A DNA stretch of 64,000 nt from Nomia melanderi. Lineage: Eukaryota; Arthropoda; Insecta; Hymenoptera; Halictidae. Each line of letters opens with the position of its first letter. The first letter of the stretch is position 1. The position numbers were made by a program, and so were the translations under genes. Location of the stretch: assembly GCF_051020985.1 (NCBI RefSeq), contig NC_135003.1, positions 9,541,501-9,605,500 on the forward strand. The letters are read 5' to 3'. This document shows positions 47,606 to 60,345 of this stretch, piece after piece. Under the pieces are notes generated by a model. That model was not told the origin of the DNA, made no database searches, and worked only from the letters and a program-made list of their open reading frames with translations.

Positions 47606-50485
47606 TCTAGCCCTTTGAAGTCCCGGCCAGTCGTCATGAATCCACGTCATGCGCCGACGTATCATCGTCGTACACGTGTACGTGTAACCCGGCCCATGCG
47701 ATTCGATTGATTAGCCTAATTACTCGCCGGTCTATCGCCATTCCCGTCGCTGCCAGCGCCGCAGGGAGCACGGGCGAACGGACGAACGTATCGCCCCTAC
47801 TGCGGAGTCTCGCCAAATTTGCATCGAATCGCATGAAACGAACGACACCGACGACGCGACGTGACGCCGGGACGCCGTTTGGCCTTCGTCTCTAGACGAT
47901 TTTTATGGGATCGATGCGTTCGATCGAACGACACCGTCTTGTCGCATTGTAAGGGGTGAGTCAACTCGGATGCCCGGAGTTATTCGTGAACAGTTCTCAA
48001 CGTTAGAAAATTCTTCTCGACGCGATGATTGATAGAATTCAGAAATAATCGTGATACTTCTTGCGCTCGTATTAGTTACAATGAATGACACCAAGCGAAT
48101 TCGCAAATAACAACCCATTACAACATCCAACGAGCTCTTCCCTAGTCGAAAGCATTATTCTCGCTAATTCCCAATTCGCGAATCCCGCGCTTCAATGCGA
48201 ACAAGCAAGTTTCGCTATCACCATAAAGATTTCACGATCGCGGAGCACTTCCCATGGTAAGCCGATGTAATCCCGCGTCTACACGTTCTAATTAAAATCC
48301 GGAGACGCCGGACGCGTTTAATATCCTCGTCGAGTTCGAACTTCTAAAACGCGCGTCGGGAAAGAAAAATGAAAGGCAGACGCCGTGTTCGCTTCTAAAC
48401 GTTCCAGGCGCTGCCTAGAAAACCCGGTCGTCCGAGCGGGCCCCGGTATCGTTTCAATTTATCTTCGCCGCGGATTTAATAAGCGAAACGTTACGTGTAG
48501 AATCCAATAATTCGAGTCTGCCTCGAGCCGATGTTTTAATTAACCCGCGAGGATCCTGTAACGGAGAAATAGAGCAACGCGCGCGGCTTCAATTAGCCCC
48601 CGCGGAAAATAAAGATTTCAACCGACCGGCTCTCGAAATGAAGACCTCGATCGATAGCGTCCTGGAACGAATGTCCGCGGGAGACTCGTTGCGCGGCGCG
48701 GGAGAGGATCCACGGTTATTTAAAGCTTTTTGATCGCGGCATCAGACCGGATTTGCTCGAATTAATCGGGGAAATTTATGGACACGCCGGCTGAGAACAG
48801 GTTGCCTTTAACTTCCTCGCGTTAACCGTTCACCGAGATAAATCCGTGGTTCCGAGCGCGGAACAGCCGCGGCGTCATCGTCGCGAACGACGGACTTTAT
48901 TACGAATTTCGATTCGCGGCGGTTTTGCTCGCGGACTTCACCTGCGACCGATAATAAATAAACTAGTGATCATCGATAAAGCGTAATCCCCGGCTTTACG
49001 AACTCGATTCGAGCGCCGTTCCGTTTGTCACGCTTAACCCGCGAGATTAATAATCCGCGTGGACGTGACGCGGCTCCTTCGTGCGAAGAAACCGTGAATC
49101 ATCGGGAGACGGGATCCGTCGGGAGTAAAATATTATTCTGATAACCGGTTTTCGCGAAATGGAGGATACCATGGGACCTCGATTGACCGAGTCTTTACTT
49201 TTTGTCGTCTTGATTATGTAGCTTCGTTCGCGCGTTCTGTGTTACCGGGAATTTCGGTTATGTTTTGCTTTGTAAAGTTTATTGGTTTCGTTAATAAAAC
49301 AGTAAGCTGTGTTTAGGTTTCTGGTGATTTTTTATATTTTGATATCATTTGTGGCCATTTGTGATTATTAAATATGTTTCCTTATACAAATTTGAAATTC
49401 AATCAGTTGAATTATTAGGATGTACTTATCGTGGAATATTACACGATCGAATTTTATAAATACGCTTTGCAGAATTTCTCTTCGAGTCTGTTTATCTGGA
49501 CTGTTGGTTTTCTAGTTTAAGTATATAATCGGGGTTCTACTGTACATTCGATTCTGTCGATTCGCTGGAAGCAATTAATTTGATGAAATATTGGGACGAA
49601 TTTGATGCATTCATTTTATGTTATTATGGGGATGATATTGGATGATAAGTATGAAAGAATTGAGATTTTAATGACTGTGAAAGCGTTTTCTTTTACGTTA
49701 ATGAGTGTGGTTGTAGAATTGGGACACTCGTTTAATTAAAATCAATATAAAAGTCGAGATTAGATTGACAACAGTGCAAGTAAATAGTTAGATAGACGGG
49801 TATCAGTTCCTGGCGCCGGCGACGTTAAAAGTATGGGAAGATAAAGATAAGGAGATAATTCTATATCTGAGTTTCTTCTGAACTTTTAATTTCTAAATTA
49901 GAAACCAGTGTTTTCAGTGGAAGGTATAGTTCTAATACTAATTGCAAGTCGTTATAGTTACAAAACACTTCGGTAAATCTTATTACCCGTAAAATTACTT
50001 TCTCATATGAGCTCTTACAAAATATCTCTATTCTGCACGTGCAATGATTCTTGTGTAAGATTAGAATATTTTTCTGCTGCACGCGTCAATAGTCTTCATC
50101 AGTCTATTGTTTCAACACTCGGAACTATTGTTACGATCGAATCAACTGGCGTCTCGCTATCAGAGGTTCATAGACACAGTCTCGAGTGATCTATGTCAGT
50201 TAGGTATAAACAAAAGTAGACGTTTCATCATCGTTTGCTGTTTTATGGGAATAAATCCCAGATAAAGATAAAGATCTTTTAATAGGATAATAAAAACGTT
50301 CAGTGATGAATACAGACATTATACCTCACATTATTTTTAGTTATAAATATATTACAATCACAATTTTTACTGTTAACAGTAATGAAATTTTGCTAAGCAT
50401 TCGATTTGATTTAGATGCCACGGAAACATAAAGATGAATTATTTAATTATGCGTTTCATAGGAGTAACAAGAGAAACTTTTGAAA
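47606..50485. other. Non-coding stretch with a large GC-rich candidate regulatory block
   Basis: GC-rich from about 47620 to 47900 and again at 48250-49160 (own entry), then AT-rich to 50485. Open frames in the GC-rich parts occur on both strands and look like composition effects. Confidence 0.45.
48250..49160. promoter_or_regulatory. Candidate cis-regulatory island
   Basis: About 900 bp of CpG-rich sequence with regularly spaced ATTA cores set in GC (CTAATTAAAATCCGG, TTTTAATTAACCCGCG, TTCAATTAGCCCCCGCGG, GCTCGAATTAATCGGGG, GAGATTAATAATCCGCG). No long frame is convincing. The style is that of a constrained intronic non-coding block near a developmental or neural gene. This is inference only. 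Confidence 0.33.
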
Positions 50486-50489
50486 TTAA

Positions 50490-50616
50490 TCCTCTGCGCT
50501 CAACAATATTTCATGTCTAAATACATTATATAAAACTTGATGTTGAATATCGAATTTTATTGTTTGCTTATATCAAAACAGATAGCGACTGTGAATCGCC
50601 TCTCGAGTGCAAAGGG
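50490..50616. mobile_element. MITE family A, internally deleted (A4)
   Basis: Starts after TTAA (50486-50489) with TCCTCTGCGCTCAAC. It ends in the well-preserved CTCTCGAGTGCAAAGGG followed by TTTA. The signature CTTGATGTTGAATATCGAAT is present. The subterminal hairpin is AGCGACTGTGAATCGCC. At 127 bp it is about half of full length. Confidence 0.68.
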
Positions 50617-51136
50617 TTTACAGTAATTGGACTAAACAGTGACTGTTATCGGGGCATGCGATACTTTCGACAATTAGTCGTCCAGATGCTTCCTGCTGCG
50701 ACTCGATACGGCCCTGAGGGTTTAGTACGTATGCAGTCGATTGTGCGAGAGCAATCGCCTCAGGTCGCACAGGTGGTCGGCTAATAATAACTCGCGTGTG
50801 TGCGGGTATGCGTGCGGGCGTAATCTAGTGCAGTGGTGCACAAATTCTTTTATCGGTTATCATATACCATCATAAATTAATCATTAGACTAACTAATTTC
50901 TGTAAATAGGAACTGAAGTAAAAACGATATCAAATCTGTCGTCAAGAGTAACAAAGACGAAAGATATATACATGTATACAATTAAAATGTGAAATTAACC
51001 GTCAGCCTAATTTGATCCTAACGGTATATAAATTTTAACAATCAAAATATAATAATATTTATTATAAAATATTACTATCAGCACCACAAAATCCGAATAA
51101 TATGTGTTTCAACCTAACAGAATTCTTAAAAGTTAA

Positions 51137-51245
51137 TCCTTTGCATTCGAAACTCGACCATCAGCCTTTGTGTAGTTCGATACAGTAACAGTAGAAGTTT
51201 TGATATTCAAATTGTTGAATTCTGTATAACGTGATGCATGAAATA
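51137..51245. repeat. MITE family A, left-end fragment (A6)
   Basis: After TTAA at 51133-51136 the end reads TCCTTTGCATTCGAAACTCG, then ACCATCAGCC, and later TTGATATTCAAATTGTTG and CTGTATAACGTGATGCATG. The right end runs into the AT-rich array at about 51245 and is lost. Confidence 0.58.
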
Positions 51246-51308
51246 TTGAAGGAAATACGTCAGTATTATAAATATTGAAATAAATATACAAATTTTAAAT
51301 TGTGAATA

Positions 51309-51400
51309 AAATATTGAAATAAATAAATATTTCAATATTTAAATTGCAATTAATTAATGTTTCAATATTTAGATTGCAATTAATTAATATTCCAATATTT
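51309..51400. repeat. 32-bp palindrome plus two 30-bp repeats
   Basis: 51309-51340 is a perfect inverted repeat with 13-bp arms (AAATATTGAAATA) and a 6-bp loop. It is followed by two 30-bp units at 51341-51370 and 51371-51400, both built on TTGCAATTAATTAAT and CAATATTT. The units reuse the palindrome's CAATATTT end, suggesting slippage from the hairpin. Confidence 0.85.
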
Positions 51401-54170
51401 ATCTGAATATTACAACGTCGTAATATAACGTAATTAAAATGTCGTAACATATTTGTGACGGCCGTAATTCCATATATTATATAATGAAAATAAAATTAAT
51501 CCTATAAATATTGTTATTTGAAATGATAAACTACATTATACTTAAGAACTCAATGACTTGTTTCAGCTTCTCTTTTCTAATATTTTGTTTAGAAGATTTA
51601 TTGGTTTGAAGAAAATATTACAATTGAGGAGACCGTCGCCGAAATAAGCGCTGGTAGCAAACGTGCTAAACCAAATTCGCGTCACTCTTGTCCATCCGAA
51701 GTTCAATCTCCTGTTCGCAGTAGAATAGGAGAGTTCCGTACAAACCGCACAGCGGTGTATATACCACTGTCGACCGGGTCAATGTGATCGGGCGAGTAGC
51801 GATCGTCGTTAATAATTTCGAGGGCGGCAGGAAAAAGTCGCGTCGGAAAATAGGAGACTCTCCCGAGCGCAACTGGAAAATTATCTCTGCGATTGCCGGT
51901 TACGGTTCATCGATTGTTCGAAAGGAAATCCCCGCGTTTCGCGCAGCGGGCGGTGGTTAAACTCCCGCGGCCACGGAACTCATTCGATACGCTGCGCTCA
52001 GAGGATTTCGCGAGCTGGGAAATCGACCGATGCCGAGCGTTTCCGTTGGCTCGATGTTACACGCGTGCAGAGTGTTTCTAAATTACTCCAGGACCTCGAT
52101 TATCCGATTTAATTAGCCGATTAACAGCACAGATAAATGGAGACTCGAGAAGAAATTCTGCATGTCTGAAAAATTCAGTCGTATATGAAGTTTAACCATG
52201 GAATCCATATCGCGTTGAATTGTAAAAAGATTCTAAACTTGGTTTGTATATGTGTATATTTATATATCTACGAATGTACTGCGTTGTAAAGTGTATCACA
52301 TTCAAAACCGCTTAATAATGAAGATGTTTTCCTTATCTCTAATCATTTTTACTATCTGTTTATTTCTATTGCAAATTTAATTATAATTATTCGATACAAG
52401 CTATAAATTACCGTTTACAAATAACCATTGTCTATTCGAGTATATTATGATAATTCGATTTGATTTGGAGTCATCGGTGACCCCGATTCACATCGATGAA
52501 CGAATTACGTCACATTCTATCATTCTGCACCATAGCAGAACGCAGTCATTGCACTCGCTGCCGCAGCTAATCGATATTCGTGTACGTTTAGCAGAGTACG
52601 ATGCAGCAATAAAGGATTTTCGCCCTTTTCTCAAGATTACAATGCATGCCGCGGTTACTTACATGTTTTTCCGCGAAATCGAAGCTGCGGAATCACACTG
52701 CGACGTTCGTGATGTCTGATTTAGCGACATTCTGCACGTATATGCAGTTCCTGCGATATCTGGCGCATCGGGACGACCGGCAATTTCCTTTCGGCGATAC
52801 TTCTCGCTGGTAGTAAGTAATTTCTGCTGGAACGGCCGCGCATAAATTATTTTCATGCGTCATTTACGTCCGTTAATGCCAGTAATTCCTGTCGCCCCGG
52901 TAGCTGGTCGATTAATCGGCCTTCTAAGAGGTCGAAAAACTGAAACGGCCGGTCGCTTATGGCTTGCGGAACGGTACAGGTCTGGACGAAAATAATGAAT
53001 CGCTTAAGTGTGCCGGTAATGGGACCGTATATCTCGTTACACATATATATTTTTGTGTAGCGCCGTGGCGTCTCGGTATATGAGACCACACCCCGTGATA
53101 TAAGATTTTCATTTTCCCGGCTGGACCGGCGCGTTGGACGATCCTCCATCGTAAATCGGTGAACACTGAATTAATCGACGTTGATCCCTGCAATGGCCGT
53201 GTTCAGGGTTTCTTCTTTCGTCACGCTCTGGTTTTTGCTTTTTGCCTATGCTGATCTTGCCTTTCGATTATACTGAAAAAGTGAACATTGAATTGATCAA
53301 GTATTATCGCTTTTTTAAATCATTATATTTAAGGGAAAGTTACGGAAGCTGTTGATCTGCCGTTTACTTTTTAATGTTATTACTAAGAAAACATCGTGCT
53401 ATTCGTTATTGCCAATGTTGGGTATGTGAAGGATTAGATTGAAATAAAACACGATGAACAATATTTATGCCTCCATTTAATTCTGTGGGATAAAGTTATA
53501 AAATTTGATATTCAATATCAAATATTGTGTAATGCATTAATATAAGGAACGTTGAAGTAGAATAATTCTGTTCTGAAATCTATACGATTTTCCTTTTACG
53601 TTAGCTTTTACGTTAACTATTATTCAAAGTAACCAAATAATACGGCTTTATTTCGCCAATGATATTTCTGCGAATATCGAAAATATTTCATAAATTCGGG
53701 AGGAATGCGAGAAATATTTGCAGTAACGTGGCACAGCGATAGCATCGCCGGAATTGTTCGAAATTCATGTGACGATATATTACAGAACAGAAAGGCTGTC
53801 GTTCCTGGAATACATTCCCCGAGCTACATTCGATTATAGCAATAATAGTTTGTCAACTTCGGTACAGTTTTCGGCGAAGCACGCGGCGGCAACAAACTCG
53901 GCCGCGTTGTTTCAATCCTGCCGAGCCACCCTTCCGTTTCGCCCCCACGTGCAAAGGGGGGCTCAGCGATTCTCGTGCTCTATACTACTAATATCGATGC
54001 TCGAAAGAGGGTCTGAAACCTCAAAGGGTCGACTAATTACGCCCGTTCCTGCCAACCCGCGAGAGGCCGGTGCCGCCATTCCAACGAATTTCGAAATCCT
54101 CGCTCGAAAATATTCCGGCCTGAATGATGTCCACTGACATCCAATTCTTGCGCTTTTGTTGGATCGTCCC
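51401..54170. other. Non-coding stretch
   Basis: AT-rich with a GC-rich patch at about 51860-52080 and mixed sequence at 52650-53200. It contains a family A fragment (53495). Short frames occur on both strands without splice support. Confidence 0.45.
53495..53625. repeat. MITE family A, interior fragment (A8)
   Basis: It carries AATTTGATATTCAATATCAA, then TTGTGTAATGCATTAATATA, GAACGTTGAAGTAGAATAAT and TCTGTTCTG, collinear with 44165-44403. The termini are not preserved. Confidence 0.6.
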
Positions 54171-54400
54171 CTGGATAATGCGGTTCTCTGCGATTTTTCG
54201 CGATTCTTTTATTTTCCAACTTTAAGATCAACGGAACTTCTTTCAATCTAAATAACCATAAATAATGCGATTCTCTGTACTTGCTTTATTTTTAAAAATT
54301 GAGACGAACAACGTGTTTTTTATATCTAAGTAATCATAAATAATACGGTTCTCTGTATTTCTTGTGCTTTAGGAAGAAGAACAAAATTTGTTTCAATGTT
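54171..54400. repeat. Degenerate minisatellite, about 80-bp period, three units
   Basis: The core ATAATGCGGTTCTCTG occurs near 54175, again (ATAATGCGATTCTCTG) near 54262, and again (ATAATACGGTTCTCTG) near 54341. The last two are preceded by AAATAACCATAA or AAGTAATCATAA. Units differ by indels. Confidence 0.72.
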
Positions 54401-57400
54401 AAATATATTCTTCATTATCTGGATTAGATTTAAACAATGTAGATTCTTTCTAGTGTTCCGTGGTAAAGAATCGATACGTCGTGTGCATAAAAATATACAG
54501 GTGAAAGATGGCGAGTGGAAAGGTTGCCGAGGTTAATGGTACGATCAATAACCAGTGACTCATGAATATTTTTACACTTTATGGAATGATGATTAATTGG
54601 AGGGTTCGCTGCATCCCTTATTAATATCTGCAATCGAGAAATGAATGCTCCGAGTAATGCCTTCACGAAGAAATGAAGCAATATGTAAAGGCTTGTAGAT
54701 ACCTACCTTCGTACTCGCTAACGCTTTATTAAGTGCTAAATTTATATTAACTAGTACCTAAATCGTGGACATTCTTTACAGGATATGCCGTGCTACATTT
54801 AAGACGATATCGCGATTACTGGATCGGACACGGCTCGAGATTTATATCAAATATAATAATACTTAATGACACGATACACTCGACTCTGGCTTGAAATACT
54901 GAGGCAGTTTAATTATAATATCTCGTGTATCTGAAACGAATGATACGAGTGGTCTGAATGGATTTTCTGTTTCACGGGCGCACCGTTCGAAGATCAAGAA
55001 CGGGCTGGGCTCCTTAGGCCCCTTTCACACGACTGTACACGTATACGATACAACACCCTTCCCGTGTAAATAGCACAATTTTATTAAAGCTCATTTAATT
55101 GTTTATTTTCTATAGATTTCCACTATTTTGTTCGTGAATATTGAAACTAATGCTGTATGACCCTTAATAAATTATTCATTGATAATATTAAGGAACGAAG
55201 GAAAATATCAGAAAATGGCCAAAATAACAATGCGTAGAAGCTTTTTATTGACCATCATTGTATATGAGCTTCATTTTTCGATTAAATTTTTGATGCCACT
55301 TTCGAGAAGGTTCTGCAACTTTCTTTTACAAGACTACTTTTGGGATAACCTAATAACGCATTGTAAATACTCATACATAGTGGTAGTACTATTATTGAAA
55401 ATTTAAGAAGAAATATGCCTCCTTTTACTGTGATTAATAAAGCTCCTTTCAGCTTTTTTTCTTTCAATGCACCTTAGATTCGGTGTTCATCACAAGCGTA
55501 TCGTTATACGTGTGTCATCGTGTGAAAACGGCCTTAAGCGGCGCGAGACGTCGCGGAACCTGTTACGTGATGTATTTAACATCCGTTTTCTCTAGAATTC
55601 TCGGGTTACTCGACGCTGATCGTAATCGGGTTGCTCGTACCGAGCGACACGACTCCCGCTTCGTTTATTTCTGCCGAAGAAGCATTGTACGAGATTAGTC
55701 ATAGGTGTTCGCTACTCTTGTTACTTTCGACGCGCCATGGGCCACTGGACAACGAGTTCTGTAACGTGTCTAATTGATTTCGTAACAGAACTTTCGCCCA
55801 TTTGTTCCTTTACCTGCTCCTATCTTCTTACATGCATCGTTCTTATTTCTCGAGGCAACATTATAGTGCGACAAAACATTTATACTTACAGTCAGTTTCT
55901 CCCAAGTAATTCTATGTAACGATAGATTGTTCTTACGTAATCTCGAGTGTAAAAGTAATTTTATGTAACCCACATTTCTGATACTTAATTGCATACATCA
56001 GCAATATCTTCGTTTAGAAACAATAATAATATTATATATAAAACCAATACAAAAATAACGAAAATTGTATAGTTAGTAAAACATTATGATATCGTTGATT
56101 AATACAATAATCACGCATCTACCAGCAGCAACTAAGGAACGGAACATAACATTTATTTACGAGTGCCAGAAATTTATTATGGAGATACACATACTATCTG
56201 TACTAATTAATAATGCTTGATACAGATTTTTCGGAAGTTACTCAAAAGCGCATACGTCGAGAAAGTAATTGGAGGAGTCGTATATTAATCCAGAAGATGA
56301 AAGGCAGAGCAAAGAGCGAAACATGCAGATGACAAAATGTAATTCACACCTGGCTGTCCGAATTTTTACGCAATTTCTCATGGTTACGGTTCTATGCGTT
56401 GACGTAGAAGCTGTCTGCCAGCGTCAGACACACCGCTGCCTGTGCCAATAGCATCTAGAGGCCGGACGGTAGTTGGCAGGAACGTTAAACAGGAAGGGTG
56501 CTTCGTAATCATTGTTAATTAACATTTATGGAGACACGTACAGGCTCTCTAGACACTTTCAGTAGACGCGCGGGGCTGCATCATCGTGATCTGTCACAAA
56601 GGTGCCGACTGCCAAAGGGGCTAGAAGAGGCTCCATTATATTCTAATTGACGTTGTAGTGCTCTTAACGGGTTGATGGGACCGACGAGGTGCAATAGTTT
56701 TGTGTTGCAATATAATCATAAAAAAATTCCAAGTATACAACATTTTCCAATCTCATTATCCTTTAATCCCAATAATAGAAAAGACGTTTGCTTGACACAT
56801 TATACTCTTCCCGATATTATTACTCGTACATCAAATTATTAATAATAAATTCAAAACTAATGCGTCCATAATGACCTACCAAAATAAATCCACAAAATGA
56901 TATATTCGCATAGAGACTCTCCAAGATGCTACTGCAGCAGATATACAAAGATTAATCAGCAAATACTGTCTCCAATCTAAGATAGAACAATTACAATCCC
57001 CTATCGCAAGACCCAAATAAATCCAAATTGGCCGGTTTATCGGCTAAACAAGGAAACTCCCCTGCCGCACAATTTCATAGAGCGGTATCGGTTACCGTTT
57101 CCGTATTTCGTTCATTAAGGCAAGTAATAGGATCCACTTAGCCTAACAAATTCCGAAAGACAGCGATACCTTTGATCTCCCCGCGCGTTTAGAATGCAGA
57201 TAATCTTCGATGAAAGTGTATCAACAAGCCGCGCGTGTAACAATAGCTAGGGCTGAGAGAGAGGGGCGGGTGTTCGCGCCTCGTTCTGCCCTCGAGACAG
57301 GAGATCAAAGTTCGCCTCGCATCGGCTCTCATTCCGCTGATGTTTTTCCATCCCCCGGCGCGCACCGGTTCTTTTCTCGCAACAAGCCACCGCGTGCTTT

Positions 57401-60149
57401 CAGCTGGGCCACCAAATTTCCATAAATCAACCCCCCCCTCGTGTTCCCCGCGAGCGGCGACTTTCCACCCTTCATACTCATCACCGCTCTTTTCACCGAT
57501 CCTCTGATGTCCTTGTTAAACAGCTTCCTCCTTAAAAGAGAGAACCTGTTCTCGCTTACCCTTGCGAATTTTTTATTATCTCTGCTGCAAGACACCATGG
57601 AAATTCTATACCTACTAATGATCACCAAGCTTTCGTAGTGATGCACTAAAGCACTGAGGTATGAAGATTATGGTTATTGAACTGCGGATTGTCCGTGGAT
57701 TTTGTGGTTTCTAAACGGCTTCAAAATCTGAGAGATAAAACATTTCGATATAAGTATATATTATTTTTGTTCTATTGACATTGTTACTTCAGTTACCTTA
57801 CATCTATGTTACCCAATTTTTGGATGTCAATATTTAAAAAAACTAACTAGGCAGAATTTGATTTTCTCTATTCTAGACTTCATCGTATTCACGATACTCA
57901 TTGCAATTAGTCTTATCACTACACGATACTGAAATCTCTCAATATCTTCCGCGTCGAATGACTCAAGATCACTGTGTCATCAGTATTGCGTATACCGAGG
58001 AAAACGAAAACCCGACTTCCGTCACTGTTGCCAGCCAGTGCCGACCTTAAAATGCGAGTGCGAAAATTTCCAGCTGATTGGTTTAACAAAAGCCTAGCTA
58101 GTCAATGACTCGTTGCTTAAAGGCTCTCGAGCAGACAGGAAGCATCGATCCTGTCTGCCGGGTGCACCGTACACCAGGAATCCCTGTACCAGCACCTATC
58201 TGCCTCCCGTCCCTTTCCTTCTCGTCCCCCCTGCCCCTCTTGCCTTCTCTCTTGGTTCGATGTCTGGTCCCAAGCATTTACGCTGGAAACCGGCTTTACG
58301 TCCCAACACCCTCTGCCAGAATTCATTAGCCCGCCCCTCCTTGACGCCGCCGTGCCGTCCTAAAAAAGACTCCAAAGAGATTTTAATTGGCTACTTCGAC
58401 GTCCAGGCGAACCGTACAGACGTGCGTCGCGGCGTCGGGACGTTCAGCATCATCGGTTTCGCAAAATGAATTCTTTTAGCTCCGCTTAACGCTTTATGCC
58501 TTGACACTGACAACTAGAGGAGGGCTGTAGGGGTGATCTTGCGTCGAGTAACTTCATCGGAGTCTTCGAACGAAAAAATAAAAGTTGTGCATTGGAAGTT
58601 GTACGGAACCCAAATCTCTCTTTTTAACTTCTTCATGATTAATATTTGCGCTGCACTCATATTTAGGCAGATTTTAAATCGATATACAAGTCGAAACAAT
58701 TCCACTGTCATTTTCACCTATTTCTTTTAACACGTTCATTGTAATGAATACCTTGAGTATTTTTACAATTCTTTTCTAACAAAGATGAATAGGAACAATT
58801 ATTAATTATTTAGCATCACAATCCTATATTACACTATCATCGTCACATTTGTACTTACACATTCGTATTCAGCAGTCGTCTCACATGTTACAATCGTTTT
58901 CAAGCACTTCAGAAGTGGCAGTTAAACGCGTCAACTAAAGCTGCCTTCCGCGCAGTTACAAATTTACGAGTACTTCGGAATGATCGAGTTAGGAGTCCCA
59001 TCTTTTAGGTACCCAAAGATTAAACGTTTCCACTTAGAGTCACATGCCACCAGCCGCCATCAATTTCTCCGCAGCCGGTGTTTCGCGGAGCGTATACGTC
59101 ATCCATCAATTTACACTCGATTATGTCAGTTACATCGTCCCCCATCAGTCGCCTAAAAAAAAAAGGGAAGAAAACAGAGAGAGAGACCGCGTCCCTCCCC
59201 GATAACCTTGCGACCGTTCCTATGCAATCTCTCGTATATATACCAATACCCGCCACCGCCGCCGCCGGTGTTATTGTTTATCGTCTGGGTCCCTTTCCCC
59301 GTTCCCTTCGTCCCGAGCAGACTGTATCGCTGCAACGTCAATCGCGCAACGGATCGTGCACGGTGGACGGGCAATGGACTATCTGGATCGCCATTGAGAA
59401 GACACGGAAAGCTTGGCATCGAATACCGACTGGCCGGGGCGAAGGTGGAAATTGCAGTCGCAGCACCGGTGCATTGGCGCTTCCAACGAGGCGCGAGGGT
59501 GTGTTATACGGCGCGCGACCGGCGCCGGTTGTCGCCGAGACGGGGACCGTTATCAGACGACGTTCTACCCTTCCCACTCCCCTCTGCCGCTTCTCTCACC
59601 GTTTCCCCTCCCGCTTTGCGCTATCCACTTTCTCTCGCACCTCATCCTTTCCTCCCCCTTATCTGTCGTGATCCGACGCTTCCGTTCCTATATTTTCTCC
59701 CTTTTTCGTTCTATTAACCCTTTTCGAACCTATTCAAACAGAATCGATACTCGGTTTTCCTTTAATCAATATGGAATTTACCGATTCACCCGGCATTCGT
59801 TTGGAACGTGCGAACGTGTGCATTTGAAGTCTGTGCGTATTTTTTCATTTTGCTGGTAAACTGTTGGAGTGTGGTATCGAAATGAGATTGAATTTAATGA
59901 TGAGGACGTAAATTAGAATTTTCTTTTTATCATAGAAATATCTTGATTTTTTGAGTGCAATGGAAATGTCATTTTTTTATCGCATTGCGACAGCTGGACG
60001 TTGCCATCGTTATTACAGTATCGCAACAGCTGGACCGCGGATTTTATGCATTCATAACGTGCGCGAATTTGCGGAGGATAATGAAACGGTTACTCTAATG
60101 AAGGTTTAACGAGGATTTTATTTTACCGTTCGATTCTTTCCTTTTTTTC
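54401..60149. other. Non-coding stretch with pyrimidine- and GC-rich blocks
   Basis: AT-rich to about 57180, then GC-rich at 57200-57480, 58010-58480 and 59040-59720. Long pyrimidine runs occur in the last two, on the + strand. Open frames of 100-200 codons at 59078-59717 overlap in all three + frames and on the minus strand, so they reflect composition. No exon is supported. Confidence 0.45.
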
Positions 60150-60345
60150 CGGTTTCACGAATTCAGTATTTCAAATGTAATTTTACCTCGTGTTCGACAT
60201 CTCGTTCTAGCTACCGAGAGTAATTTTGCGAAATCGGTATATCAACATAATTTTAGCATATTCTGTATAAAGAACCTTACTTCATTTTCCAAGGGTAGTT
60301 TCACGAAATCATCGTATCAATATAATTTTAATACACTCCGTATGA
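60150..60345. repeat. Degenerate minisatellite, about 74-bp period
   Basis: GGTTTCACGAATTCAGTATT (60151), TTTTGCGAAATCGGTATATC (60223) and GTTTCACGAAATCATCGTAT (60297) open three units. Each then has AATRTAATTTTA and ends with a GTATRAAGARC-like word. Divergence is moderate. Confidence 0.68.

Noticed and set aside
58727..58760. TTAACACGTTCATTG as a MITE end
   Set aside because: No inverted partner with TTAA was found in the following 400 bp.
59078..59717. Overlapping + frames of 148-197 codons
   Set aside because: All three + frames and the minus strand are open over the same pyrimidine-rich stretch, which is a composition effect.
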